This document shows, piece after piece, positions 17,478-25,492 of a stretch of 62,451 nt of DNA. The DNA comes from an uncultured Succinivibrionaceae bacterium (GTDB taxonomy: Bacteria > Pseudomonadota > Gammaproteobacteria > Enterobacterales > Succinivibrionaceae): positions 1 to 62,451 of the forward strand of contig CALXNX010000007.1 of assembly GCA_944389865.1 (NCBI GenBank). Reading direction: 5' to 3'. Positions within the stretch are counted from its first letter, which is position 1. Each line of letters starts with the position of its first letter. Both the position numbers and the translations under genes were made by a program. The notes beneath the pieces are model-generated. The model was given only the letters and a program-made list of their open reading frames with translations. It did not search any database and had not been told where the DNA came from.

Positions 17478-17732
17478 TCAGGCCTCGATCAAATCATGAC
17501 GCTCTCCCAAGCCGGCTTCAATTTCGTCAAAACGCCGATCCATTGCCTGAGCAAAACGCTGTTCCTTGTTGTCAGCAAGTCTTACAGCGAAAGGAAAACC
17601 GCGATGATCGATAAACTGTCTGATAAAAATATTGACTGCCGCAGTGGGCGTGAGCCCTAATCTTTTGGCGATAGAGTCAAATTCAGCTTTAACTTCAGGT
17701 GAAAACTTTAAATTCATGGAAACTGTACTCAA
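17478..17732 (-). CDS. Orphan DinJ/RelB-family antitoxin
   Basis: 84 residues. The ribbon-helix-helix N-terminus (STVSMNLKFSPEVKAEF) and the family signature GLTPTAAVNIFIRQFI are followed by a charged toxin-binding tail. The frame starts at TTG 17732, 8 nt after GAGGGG; an internal ATG at 17717 is the alternative. The next 245 bp on the same strand contain no toxin-sized frame, only peptides of up to about 20 codons. The antitoxin therefore appears to have lost its YafQ/RelE partner, or never had one here. Confidence 0.8.
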   Translation of the reverse strand: MSTVSMNLKFSPEVKAEFDSIAKRLGLTPTAAVNIFIRQFIDHRGFPFAVRLADNKEQRFAQAMDRRFDEIEAGLGERHDLIEA

Positions 17733-17885
17733 AAGACATACCCCTCAAGGTGATTTACGGCTCATCTCATTTCTCTTAAAAGTCACTTGGCGTAATCTCA
17801 GATCTGCGGTAAAGCCGAACCGCATTCACAGCGCCTGCTTCGATTTGAACTATACGCCATCTAAGTGCTCAAAACCGAAAGTCGG

Positions 17886-18644
17886 TTATTGTGCAATACA
17901 AATTTTTGTGCTGCTTTTGGCGCACAGCTGTTTGTACTCATCAGAGAGGTCCTTATCCGTGTATAAAACGTCAATGTCATTCATGGTGCAGTAGGTAAAA
18001 GGGGCAAAGGTATCAAATTTAAGATGATCCGCCAGCAGTATGACCTCATGCGCCATGGCTACAGCGGCATGCTTCACCCCGGCTTCAAGCTGCGTCGAGT
18101 GTGTTATGCCGCTGGTAAGGGAAAAACCGGTAGTGCCCATAAATGCCTTATTTATATTGTACTGCCTAAGCATAGGGGCAACCGAATCTCCGACAAAGGA
18201 AAAAGTGTGTTCGTTATAAGCTCCCGATAATGTTAAGAGCTGAATTTTGGGCATATGAATGACTTTTTCTATAATTAGAATATTATTGGTGATGACGGTT
18301 AAATTATCCAATCTCCCCAAAAATGGAGCCATAGCGCCGACAGTGGATCCGGAATCCATAAAAATAATATCGCCGTTGGTCAGGCTTAACGCTGCATCCC
18401 TTCCTATTTTGACTTTTCCTGCATTGTTAATGTCTTTACGGGTGGTAAGCGGAGTCAAAATGCGCTGATTAGTGCTCTCAATCCCGCCGTAAGTTTTGCG
18501 TACAGTGCCGGTTTGGATCAGCTTTTTCACATCGCGGCGCAGCGTGCTCATAGAAATATGAAATGTTTCAGTCAAATGCTCCATCGATGCATGTTTTCTC
18601 TCCCTGATATATGCAGCGATTTCTTCCAGGCGGTTGTTTTCCAT
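17886..18644 (-). CDS. DeoR-family transcriptional regulator
   Basis: 252 residues. An N-terminal helix-turn-helix (residues about 6-57: ERKHASMEHLTETF, MSTLRRDVKKL, TGTVRKTYGGI) is followed by a DeoR C-terminal sensor domain of the sugar-phosphate-binding isomerase fold (GDIIFMDSGSTV; LADHLKFD). It is divergent from the aldolase-TRAP-kinase operon and is its likely local repressor, with a phosphorylated intermediate as the inducer. IolR and many sugar-operon repressors belong to this family. A TATAAT -10 (18693-18698, minus strand) precedes it, with the palindrome CATGATCATG between it and the -35 region. Confidence 0.9.
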   Translation of the reverse strand: MENNRLEEIAAYIRERKHASMEHLTETFHISMSTLRRDVKKLIQTGTVRKTYGGIESTNQRILTPLTTRKDINNAGKVKIGRDAALSLTNGDIIFMDSGSTVGAMAPFLGRLDNLTVITNNILIIEKVIHMPKIQLLTLSGAYNEHTFSFVGDSVAPMLRQYNINKAFMGTTGFSLTSGITHSTQLEAGVKHAAVAMAHEVILLADHLKFDTFAPFTYCTMNDIDVLYTDKDLSDEYKQLCAKSSTKICIAQ

Positions 18645-18692
18645 AATTTCTGCTCAGTATTGCTCGTTTTTACCGTTACAAAAGCTATAGGC

Positions 18693-18715
18693 ATTATACA
18701 TCAGACATGATCATG
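18693..18715 (-). promoter_or_regulatory. Regulator promoter -10 with palindromic operator candidate
   Basis: A TATAAT hexamer on the minus strand (18693-18698) lies 49 bp upstream of the DeoR-family start. The perfect 10-bp palindrome CATGATCATG (18706-18715) falls in the spacer. No good -35 is visible (CTAAAG). This position suits autoregulation of the repressor. Confidence 0.4.
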
Positions 18716-18732
18716 CTTTAGTAAATAAAATG

Positions 18733-18766
18733 ATCAAATTATCCATTTAGTTTTTAATAATTTGAT
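18733..18766. promoter_or_regulatory. Inverted repeat, probable DeoR-family operator
   Basis: ATCAAATTAT (18733-18742) and ATAATTTGAT (18757-18766) are perfect 10-bp inverted arms with a 14-bp spacer. They sit in the 215-bp divergent region between the regulator and the aldolase gene, just upstream of a CRP site. Such a long perfect dyad in AT-rich intergenic DNA is most simply an operator for the adjacent regulator. Confidence 0.55.
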
Positions 18767-18776
18767 TATATTGATA

Positions 18777-18822
18777 AAATGAGATGCTAATCACATTCAG
18801 CGGCTCTGCATAAATGCATGAT
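18777..18822 (+). promoter_or_regulatory. CRP site and class II promoter of the sugar operon
   Basis: A CRP-type dyad spans 18777-18798: AAATGAGAT, four bases, ATCACATT. The core is TGAGA-N6-TCACA, 9 of 10 against the consensus, with A/T flanks also conserved. A CATGAT hexamer at 18817-18822 could be the -10, giving a start near 18829 and a CRP centre near -41.5, the class II position. This implies carbon-catabolite control of the operon. Confidence 0.6.
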
Positions 18823-18859
18823 GGACCCAGCTCAATTAAATTATCAGAGGAAATTTAAC

Positions 18860-19669
18860 ATGTTGTTAGGTGAAGAAATTCGTCTGAGCCGTTTGTTTTC
18901 ACATAAAAATAAGAAGTATTTAGGAATTACAGTTGATCATGCAATGGCCCGCGGAGTACTGCCGGGAATTGAGCAAATTGATCAGCTTATTGGTAAAATT
19001 GCCGCCGGCAAGCCTGATGCCCTTACTATTCACAAAGGCATAGCAGCAAAATGCTTTGCCCCGTATGCAGGGCAGGTGCCGCTGGTCATAAAATGCACTA
19101 CTTTTTCCCCGGTACATCCTAAACAGGATGTGCAGGTCTGCACCGTACAGGAAGCCATTGCTTTAGGCGCTGACGCAATTTCGGTGGGAGCTATTGTTTT
19201 AGGTGAGCATCAGCCGGATCAGCTTGCCACCCTATCAAAATTATCCTGTGAAGCTCACGCAAACGGCATGCCGGTGCTGGCCCACATTTATCCGCGCGGA
19301 CTTGATAACAAAGAAGAGTGGACCAACCCTAAAAACGTCAAATATGCGGTACGCCTGGGGGCAGAGCTGGGAGTAGATCTGGTCAAAACCATGTACACAG
19401 GCGATGTGGATTCGTTTGCCTCGGTAGTTGCCGCAACACCGGCCAAGGTTGCAGTGGCAGGCGGCGACGCGGGCTTAAAGTCAGAAAAGGAGTGCCTGCA
19501 GCTGGCGCATGATGTTCTGGCCGCCGGCGGCGTCGGCATCACTTTCGGCCGCTGCATATTCCAAAGCAAACATCCTACGGAGCTGATCCTGGCTCTGCAT
19601 AAGGTTATTCACGAAGATTTCAGCGTAGATGATGCCTACGAATTTTTACAGCAGGAAACTTGCAGATAA
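18860..19669 (+). CDS. Class I aldolase, DhnA/FbaB/LsrF family
   Basis: 269-residue TIM-barrel class I aldolase. The start is the ATG at 18860, preceded by AGAGGA (18846-18851); an upstream ATG at 18818 lacks a ribosome site. TVDHAMARGVLPGIEQ (residues about 24-39, DH motif), AHIYPRG (141-147) and the Schiff-base Lys176 in VDLVKTMYTGD mark the archaeal FBP aldolase / aminodideoxyheptulosonate synthase / LsrF branch. First gene of an operon with a TRAP transporter and an IolC-like kinase, so it probably cleaves the kinase's phosphorylated sugar-acid product. The exact substrate is unknown. Its stop overlaps the Shine-Dalgarno of the next gene. Confidence 0.85.
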   Translation: MLLGEEIRLSRLFSHKNKKYLGITVDHAMARGVLPGIEQIDQLIGKIAAGKPDALTIHKGIAAKCFAPYAGQVPLVIKCTTFSPVHPKQDVQVCTVQEAIALGADAISVGAIVLGEHQPDQLATLSKLSCEAHANGMPVLAHIYPRGLDNKEEWTNPKNVKYAVRLGAELGVDLVKTMYTGDVDSFASVVAATPAKVAVAGGDAGLKSEKECLQLAHDVLAAGGVGITFGRCIFQSKHPTELILALHKVIHEDFSVDDAYEFLQQETCR

Positions 19670-19679
19670 GGAGAGTTTT

Positions 19680-20690
19680 ATGTTCAAAAAATCCATTAAG
19701 ACAGCAATGCTCAGCGCGGCTTTAGCCGTGGGTTTATGCAGCGCCGGATCCTGCGCTGCGGCCGATGCAGAGTTCAGCCTGAGTCTTGCTCACTCAGCTG
19801 AAACTAATCACCCGTGGCACCCGGCATGTCAGAAGTTTATCGAGCTGGTGCAGGAGAGATCCGGCGGGCGCATTGAGTTCAACTCGCTGTTTACTGCCGG
19901 CGAAATGGGCGGCGAGCGTGAAATGGCCGAGGCCGTTCAGCAGGGGACGCTTGACATGATCCTGATTGCCACCATGGGCATGTCAAGCTTTGATAAGAAT
20001 CTGATGATCTATGACTTCCCGTATCTTTTCCCTGATTATGAAACTGCCTACAAAGTTTTGGACGGCAAGGCCGGGCAGCTGGTATCAGACAGCCTCGAGA
20101 CTAAAGGCTTCCATGTGCTGGCTTATCTTGAAAATGACTTCAGAGGATTTTCCAATAACACCAAGCCGATTCACCATCCGCAGGATCTGCAGGGCTTAAA
20201 GCTGCGTGTGCCTGAAAGCCCGGTCTTTGTATCGTGGATGCGTTCGGTCGGCGCTAATCCTACCATCATGCCGTACAACGAGGTGTACTCGGCTTTACAG
20301 ACCGGAGTGGTGGACGGTCAGGATAACGGCATCCTTTTAAGCTATACCCATAAGGTATTTGAGGTGCAGAAATATTACAGCTTAACCAATCATATTTACT
20401 GTCCTGCGCCCTTGATGATCAGCACCCGCATTTGGAACGAGCTGCCGGATGATCTGAAGAAGATTCTAACGGATGCCGCGGTGGAAGTGCGCGACTATCA
20501 AAGAAAGCTCAACCGCGAATATCACGCTGAATACGAAAAAGAAGCGGCTGCCCAGGGTGTGCAGATCAACTCGCTGTCTGATGAGGAGCTGCAGGAGTTC
20601 GTGGACAGCGCCCGGAAGATATGGCCGGAGTTTGAGAACTCAGTAGACAAGGCTGTTTACGATGCAGTGATGCAGGAAGTAAATCAGTAA
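19680..20690 (+). CDS. TRAP transporter substrate-binding protein (DctP family)
   Basis: 336 residues from the ATG at 19680, which follows AAGGAG. An upstream in-frame ATG lies inside the aldolase gene and would spoil the signal peptide. The Sec signal peptide is about 1-28 (cleavage near CAAA-DAE). LKLRVPES places the conserved carboxylate-binding Arg at about residue 176. YNEVYSALQTGVVDGQDN is typical of the family. It captures an organic acid in the periplasm for the Q and M subunits encoded downstream. A hairpin terminator follows the gene. Confidence 0.93.
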   Translation: MFKKSIKTAMLSAALAVGLCSAGSCAAADAEFSLSLAHSAETNHPWHPACQKFIELVQERSGGRIEFNSLFTAGEMGGEREMAEAVQQGTLDMILIATMGMSSFDKNLMIYDFPYLFPDYETAYKVLDGKAGQLVSDSLETKGFHVLAYLENDFRGFSNNTKPIHHPQDLQGLKLRVPESPVFVSWMRSVGANPTIMPYNEVYSALQTGVVDGQDNGILLSYTHKVFEVQKYYSLTNHIYCPAPLMISTRIWNELPDDLKKILTDAAVEVRDYQRKLNREYHAEYEKEAAAQGVQINSLSDEELQEFVDSARKIWPEFENSVDKAVYDAVMQEVNQ

Positions 20691-20702
20691 ATATCTTTCA
20701 TG

Positions 20703-20733
20703 ATCCGTCCCTTAAGAAGGGGGCGGATTTTTT
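20703..20733 (+). terminator. Intra-operon attenuating terminator
   Basis: The arm ATCCGTCCC (20703-20711) pairs with GGGGCGGAT (20720-20728; one G-T pair), with an 8-nt loop and six T residues at 20728-20733. It lies between the binding-protein gene and the membrane subunits, the usual way to make more binding protein than permease. Confidence 0.75.
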
Positions 20734-20748
20734 AGAGGTGATCAATAT

Positions 20749-21240
20749 ATGCCGCAATTTCTGCTGTCCCTTGATAACAAATTGGCAAAAGGCGAGGCTG
20801 TCGCCATAGGCGTGCTGCTGCTCGTCATGTCCTTTTTTGCCTTTCTGCAGGTGGTTTTACGCTACTGCTTTTCTTTATCCCTTGTATGGTGTGAAGAGCT
20901 TACCCGCTACTGCATGATCTGGATGACCTTTATCGGCATGGCCTACGCCGTGAAGATGCAGGATCATATCAATATCGATATGCTGACCACGGTCGTGAAA
21001 AATAAATGCGGCTTTGATTTAAGGCATATCCTAAACATCCTGGTCTTAATCTTTGCAGCATTCTGTGTGTTCTACGGATCGCGTTTGGTAGTTACCACTC
21101 TGCATTCGGGGCAGCTGACGCCGGCTCTGCGCATACCCATGTTTATGGTTTATGCGGTTATGGATGCGGCTTTGATCTGCACGGCTTTTCATGCCTTAAT
21201 CCGCATTTTTGACTTTAGAAAAGATGAAGACAATGCCTAA
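20749..21240 (+). CDS. TRAP transporter small membrane subunit (DctQ family)
   Basis: 163 residues with four predicted membrane helices (about 20-40, 58-78, 95-115, 130-150). WCEELTRYCMIWMTFIGMAYA (shown in part: CEELTRY and WMTFIGMAYA) and the DHI segment are DctQ signatures. It pairs with the large DctM subunit encoded 17 bp downstream to form the sodium-driven permease. Confidence 0.9.
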   Translation: MPQFLLSLDNKLAKGEAVAIGVLLLVMSFFAFLQVVLRYCFSLSLVWCEELTRYCMIWMTFIGMAYAVKMQDHINIDMLTTVVKNKCGFDLRHILNILVLIFAAFCVFYGSRLVVTTLHSGQLTPALRIPMFMVYAVMDAALICTAFHALIRIFDFRKDEDNA

Positions 21241-21257
21241 AAAAGGGGGGCTGGCGT

Positions 21258-22520
21258 ATGCTGCTTTTAATAATCTTTATTGCTTTAATCGTCATTGGTC
21301 TGCCCATAGCCTTTGCTTTCGGCATTGCGGGCATCGCATATATTCTGTGTTTTACTCATTTTCCGCCGCAGCTTGTTTCCACGGTATCATTTTCGCAGCT
21401 TGATTCTTTCTCGCTGATGGCAGTGCCGTTTTTCGTCTTCGCCGGCGACATCATGCGCTACGGCGGCGTATCTAAACGCCTGATCAGCTTTACCAAAAGC
21501 ATGTTCAAAGAGTCCACCTCGGCAATGGGAACCATAACCATTGTGGCAAGTGCCTTTTTCGGTGCCATTTCAGGAGCCGCGGTCGCTACTGTAGCAGCCA
21601 TAGGCGGCATCATGATCCCTGAAATGAAAAAGATCGGCTATAAAAAGGAGTACTCGGCGGCTTTGGCTTCCTCTGCCGGCTATTTGGGTATTCTAATACC
21701 TCCTTCAATTCCTTTGGTGGTATACGGCGTTACGGCCAATGCCTCCATCGGCGATCTGTTTTTAGCCGGCATTATTCCCGGTCTCTTAGCCATGACCGGC
21801 ATGATCATCTTGAATAAGTTTTATCACAAACAATGGCTGGTGCCGGTAAATAAGCAGGATGATGGAAAGCATGTGTCGGTAGGCAGAGGCTTTATTGAGG
21901 CTTTCCCTGGGCTTTTAATGCCGGTTATTATCTTAGGCGGCATATACGGAGGCGTGTTTACCGCCACGGAGGCCGCAGCTGTGGCTATTGTTTACGGTCT
22001 TATCGTCAGCCTGTTTATCTATAAGGAATTTAAGGTAAAGGATATTCTTAAGATTGCCGTAGAGTCAGGCGTAACTTCAGCAAAGATCTTAATCATCATT
22101 GCTATGGCCGGATTTTTCGGGCGTCTTATGACATTAATCCATCTGCCGTCTGAAATTTCTGAAGCTATATTGAGCATATCAAATAATAAGTATGTGCTGC
22201 TTTTGATGATTACCATCCTGTTCCTGTTTTTGGGCATGGTTATGGAAACATCCTGCGCTATTTTAATAGTCACGCCTATTCTGCTGCCGATGGCGATGCA
22301 GGCCGGCATCGATCCCATTCATTTAGGTTTAATCATCGTATTTGATTTGGCAATAGGCCTCATTACTCCGCCCATGGCAGTAAACATCTTTGTGGGATCG
22401 CAGATATCAGGCGTACCGGTAGCAAAAATGATACGGCCCATAATTCCTTTTGTGCTGGTATCTACAGTGCTGCTTTTAGCTGTGGTCTATATTCCGCAAT
22501 TAAGCCTGTTTTTGTTGTAA
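21258..22520 (+). CDS. TRAP transporter large membrane subunit (DctM family)
   Basis: 420 residues, about 12 hydrophobic segments, the transport channel of the TRAP system. Family signatures include VPFFVFAGDIM, ASAFFGAISGAAVATVAAIG (part), GYLGILIPPSIPLVVYG and DLAIGLITPPMAVNIFV. GGGG lies a few bases before the ATG. It lies 9 bp upstream of the kinase gene. Confidence 0.93.
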   Translation: MLLLIIFIALIVIGLPIAFAFGIAGIAYILCFTHFPPQLVSTVSFSQLDSFSLMAVPFFVFAGDIMRYGGVSKRLISFTKSMFKESTSAMGTITIVASAFFGAISGAAVATVAAIGGIMIPEMKKIGYKKEYSAALASSAGYLGILIPPSIPLVVYGVTANASIGDLFLAGIIPGLLAMTGMIILNKFYHKQWLVPVNKQDDGKHVSVGRGFIEAFPGLLMPVIILGGIYGGVFTATEAAAVAIVYGLIVSLFIYKEFKVKDILKIAVESGVTSAKILIIIAMAGFFGRLMTLIHLPSEISEAILSISNNKYVLLLMITILFLFLGMVMETSCAILIVTPILLPMAMQAGIDPIHLGLIIVFDLAIGLITPPMAVNIFVGSQISGVPVAKMIRPIIPFVLVSTVLLLAVVYIPQLSLFLL

Positions 22521-22529
22521 GGAGACATA

Positions 22530-23528
22530 ATGATTACTTTTAATGATAAGCGTCATTTAGATGTAATTGCTATGGGGCGTTCTACTGTTGATATTTATGC
22601 GCTTGATATAGGCCTTTTGGAACATGCTCATAAATTTGCCAAGTATTTAGGCGGATCTCCTGCCAATACTGCAGCCGCCATGGCTAAATTAGGGCTTAAG
22701 GTGGGATTTATCGGCAAAGTTTCACAAGACGGCATGGGCCGCTTTGTAAAACAGTACCTTGCAGACATTAATATCGACGTAAGCCATATTCTTGACGATG
22801 AAGAAGGGCATAAAACCGCCATAACCATCGGAGAGATTAAAGAAGAAGGCAAATGCACCTGCATCATGTACCGCGATAACTGCGCTGATTTGTACTTAAG
22901 ACCGGAAGACATCAGTGCAGAGTATATCGCCGGGGCTAAAGCGCTGCTGGTGTCCGGCACCTCTTTGTCGCACTCGCCGGCACGGGAGGCCGTATTTACC
23001 GCCATGCGCTTTGCAGAAGACAGCGATGTGCGCATTATCTTTGATCCGGATTTTCGTGAAGGCACCTGGGACAGCCTTGATGAAGCCGCCGTTTATATGC
23101 TCGAGGCCATGCGGCATGCTGATATCGTCATCGGCACCAGGGATGAACTGGCGCTTCCGGTCGGCAGAGCTTTGGGCAAAGATAATTTAACCGGCAGAGA
23201 AATTGCTGATTTTCTGCTGAAGCATGGAACCCAGCTCGTAGATGTTAAAGACGGCAGGAACGGATCTACGGTCTATACCGCAAATGAAGAGATCCCCAGT
23301 CCCAGTTATCATGTACAGGGCGTGGTCAAAACATTTGGGGCCGGCGATGCCTATGCAGCCGGCTTTATCAGCGCTCTTATTGAAGGTAAAGATCTGTTTT
23401 TTGCCCAAAAGCAGGGGGCGGCTGCCGCTGCCATCACCATCAAAGGGCACTCCTGTTCAGACGCCTCTCCTGTTAAAGAGGAATTGCTGAAATTTATGCA
23501 GGAGCAGGCCTTCAGTCAGCAGCCTTAG
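22530..23528 (+). CDS. PfkB-family kinase, IolC-like
   Basis: 332 residues. Ribokinase-fold signatures: GGSPANTAAAMAKLG at residues 41-55 and KTFGAGDAYAAGF at 267-279 with catalytic Asp273. The mid-section (MYRDNCADLYLRPEDIS, LLVSGTSLSHSPAREAV) closely resembles 5-dehydro-2-deoxygluconokinase IolC of Bacillus inositol catabolism as remembered. No other iol gene is nearby. With the class I aldolase it would form a two-step route: phosphorylation, then cleavage to a triose phosphate and a 3-carbon acid or aldehyde. TAAGGAGACATAATG gives a strong ribosome site at the dctM stop. Confidence 0.87.
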   Translation: MITFNDKRHLDVIAMGRSTVDIYALDIGLLEHAHKFAKYLGGSPANTAAAMAKLGLKVGFIGKVSQDGMGRFVKQYLADINIDVSHILDDEEGHKTAITIGEIKEEGKCTCIMYRDNCADLYLRPEDISAEYIAGAKALLVSGTSLSHSPAREAVFTAMRFAEDSDVRIIFDPDFREGTWDSLDEAAVYMLEAMRHADIVIGTRDELALPVGRALGKDNLTGREIADFLLKHGTQLVDVKDGRNGSTVYTANEEIPSPSYHVQGVVKTFGAGDAYAAGFISALIEGKDLFFAQKQGAAAAAITIKGHSCSDASPVKEELLKFMQEQAFSQQP

Positions 23529-23556
23529 CAATACAGGGCGTCATATTGATGCTGAA

Positions 23557-23603
23557 GCGGAGCCGTGAGACCGACCGATCTCACGGTTCCGCCGTTTTGT
23601 TCT
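23557..23603 (+). terminator. Terminator of the TRAP-kinase operon
   Basis: Fourteen-base arms GCGGAGCCGTGAGA (23557-23570) and TCTCACGGTTCCGC (23579-23592) with one G-T pair and an 8-nt loop, followed by CGTTTTGTTCT. It lies 28 bp after the kinase stop and separates this operon from pckA. Confidence 0.85.
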
Positions 23604-23659
23604 GCAGCCAAAGGTGGGCCTGCAGGAGTACTTTTGATCCGTTGTGTGCGGGCTTTTGA

Positions 23660-23749
23660 GAATGTGAGCGGGCGCACAGAATTTTTTGCGGCACCGGGGC
23701 AGTAAATTGCGGCTTTGCTCTTAACCTGCGCGCGCTTTTCCTGTAAAAT
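23660..23749 (+). promoter_or_regulatory. pckA promoter region with CRP-like site
   Basis: TGTGA (23663-23667), six bases, GCACA (23674-23678) matches the CRP core at 9 of 10 positions. Downstream, TTAACC (23721-23726), a 17-bp spacer and TAAAAT (23744-23749) form a plausible sigma-70 promoter, starting near 23756. The dyad would be centred about 85 bp upstream. CRP activation of pckA is known in E. coli. Confidence 0.45.
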
Positions 23750-23806
23750 GCCTGAAGTTAAACATAACCGCAGGGAACTTCCCCTGCATCAAGCGTGGAG
23801 AATAAA

Positions 23807-25408
23807 ATGAGCTTAGTTCAAGAGCTTGAGTCTTTAGGCATCACCGGTGCTACCGAAATCGTTCACAACCCTTCTTATGCAGATCTCTATACCGCTGAGA
23901 CTGCTGCCGAGTTAACCGGCTTCGACAAGGGCGTGAACACCGAGATGGGCGCCGTCAATGTGATGACCGGCGTGTACACCGGCCGTTCTCCTAAGGACAA
24001 GTTCATCGTTATGGATGACACCACCAAGGATACCGTGTGGTGGACCTCTGAAGGCTTCAAGAACGACAACAAGCCTGTCACCCCTGAGACCTGGAAGGTG
24101 CTGAAGGACTTAGCCGTTAAGGAAGTCAGCAACAAGAAGTTATACGTGGTCGACGCTTACTGCGGCGCCAACCCGGCTACCCGTCTGTGCGTGCGCTTCG
24201 TGATGGAAGTGGCGTGGCAGGCTCACTTCGTGACCAACATGTTCATCCGTCCGACCGCTGAAGAGTTAGCCACCTTCAAGCCGGATTTCGTGGTGATCAA
24301 TGCCTCCAAGGCCAAGGTTGAGAACTACAAGGAATTAGGCCTCAACTCCGAGACCGCCGTGGTCTTCAACTTAACCGAGCGCATGCAGGTGATCTTAAAC
24401 ACCTGGTACGGCGGTGAGATGAAGAAGGGCATGTTCTCCATGATGAACTACTACCTGCCGTTAAAGGGCATTGCTGCTATGCACTGCTCCGCCAACACCG
24501 ATATGGACGGCAAGAACACCGCCATCTTCTTCGGTCTGTCCGGCACCGGCAAGACCACCCTGTCCACCGATCCGAAGCGCCTGTTAATCGGCGACGACGA
24601 GCACGGCTGGGACGATGAGGGCGTGTTCAACTTCGAGGGCGGCTGCTACGCTAAGGTCATCAACCTGTCCAAGGAAAATGAGCCGGATATTTGGGCCGCC
24701 ATCAAGCGCGACGCTCTGCTCGAGAACGTCACCGTCGATGCCAACGGCAAGATCGACTTTGCTGACAAGTCCGTCACCGAGAACACCCGTGTTTCCTACC
24801 CGATCTATCACATTGAAAAGATCGTTCGTCCGGTCTCCAAGGGCCCTGCCGCCAAGCGCGTGATCTTCTTATCCGCTGACGCTTTCGGCGTGCTGCCTCC
24901 GGTCTCCATCCTGAACGCTGAGCAGACCAAGTACTACTTCCTGTCCGGCTTCACTGCCAAGTTAGCCGGCACCGAGCGCGGCATTACCGAGCCGACCCCG
25001 ACTTTCTCGTCCTGCTTCGGCGCTGCCTTCTTAACTCTGCCTCCTACCACCTATGCTGACGTATTAGTTAAGAGAATGAACGCCTCCGGCGCTTCCGCTT
25101 ACTTAGTCAACACCGGCTGGAACGGCACCGGCAAGCGTATCTCCATTAAGGATACCCGCGGCATTATCGACGCCATCTTAGACGGCTCCATCGATAAGGC
25201 TCCGACCAAGACCATCCCGTACTTCAGCTTCGTGGTTCCGACCGAGCTGCCGAACGTCGATCCGAAGATCTTAGATCCTCGCGACACCTACGCCGATGCT
25301 TCTCAGTGGGAAGAGAAGGCCAAGGACTTAGCCGGCCGCTTCATCAAGAACTTCAAGAAGTTCGAGAGCTTAGGCGGTGACTTAGTCAAGGCTGGCCCGC
25401 AGCTCTAA
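23807..25408 (+). CDS. pckA: Phosphoenolpyruvate carboxykinase (ATP)
   Basis: Interconverts oxaloacetate plus ATP and PEP plus CO2. In succinate-producing rumen and gut bacteria it runs in the carboxylating direction. 533 residues from the ATG at 23807 (GGAG upstream; a GTG 12 bp earlier is less likely). [11 protein letters not shown] is the P-loop (residue about 245), and [11 protein letters not shown] and [11 protein letters not shown] are diagnostic. From memory it resembles the Anaerobiospirillum succiniciproducens enzyme over its full length. Codon choice is strongly biased, as in highly expressed genes, with many TTA leucine codons. A strong terminator follows. Confidence 0.98.
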   Translation: MSLVQELESLGITGATEIVHNPSYADLYTAETAAELTGFDKGVNTEMGAVNVMTGVYTGRSPKDKFIVMDDTTKDTVWWTSEGFKNDNKPVTPETWKVLKDLAVKEVSNKKLYVVDAYCGANPATRLCVRFVMEVAWQAHFVTNMFIRPTAEELATFKPDFVVINASKAKVENYKELGLNSETAVVFNLTERMQVILNTWYGGEMKKGMFSMMNYYLPLKGIAAMHCSANTDMDGKNTAIFFGLSGTGKTTLSTDPKRLLIGDDEHGWDDEGVFNFEGGCYAKVINLSKENEPDIWAAIKRDALLENVTVDANGKIDFADKSVTENTRVSYPIYHIEKIVRPVSKGPAAKRVIFLSADAFGVLPPVSILNAEQTKYYFLSGFTAKLAGTERGITEPTPTFSSCFGAAFLTLPPTTYADVLVKRMNASGASAYLVNTGWNGTGKRISIKDTRGIIDAILDGSIDKAPTKTIPYFSFVVPTELPNVDPKILDPRDTYADASQWEEKAKDLAGRFIKNFKKFESLGGDLVKAGPQL

Positions 25409-25447
25409 TTGACTGAGTAAAGCTTTACTAAGCAAAGCTCAATCAGG

Positions 25448-25473
25448 AAACCCGGCCGCGTGCCGGGTTTTCT
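25448..25473 (+). terminator. pckA terminator
   Basis: AAACCCGGC (25448-25456), loop CGCGT, GCCGGGTTT (25462-25470), then TCT: a rho-independent terminator 40 bp after pckA and 20 bp before greB. Confidence 0.85.
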
Positions 25474-25492
25474 CATATATAGGGATAAGAAC

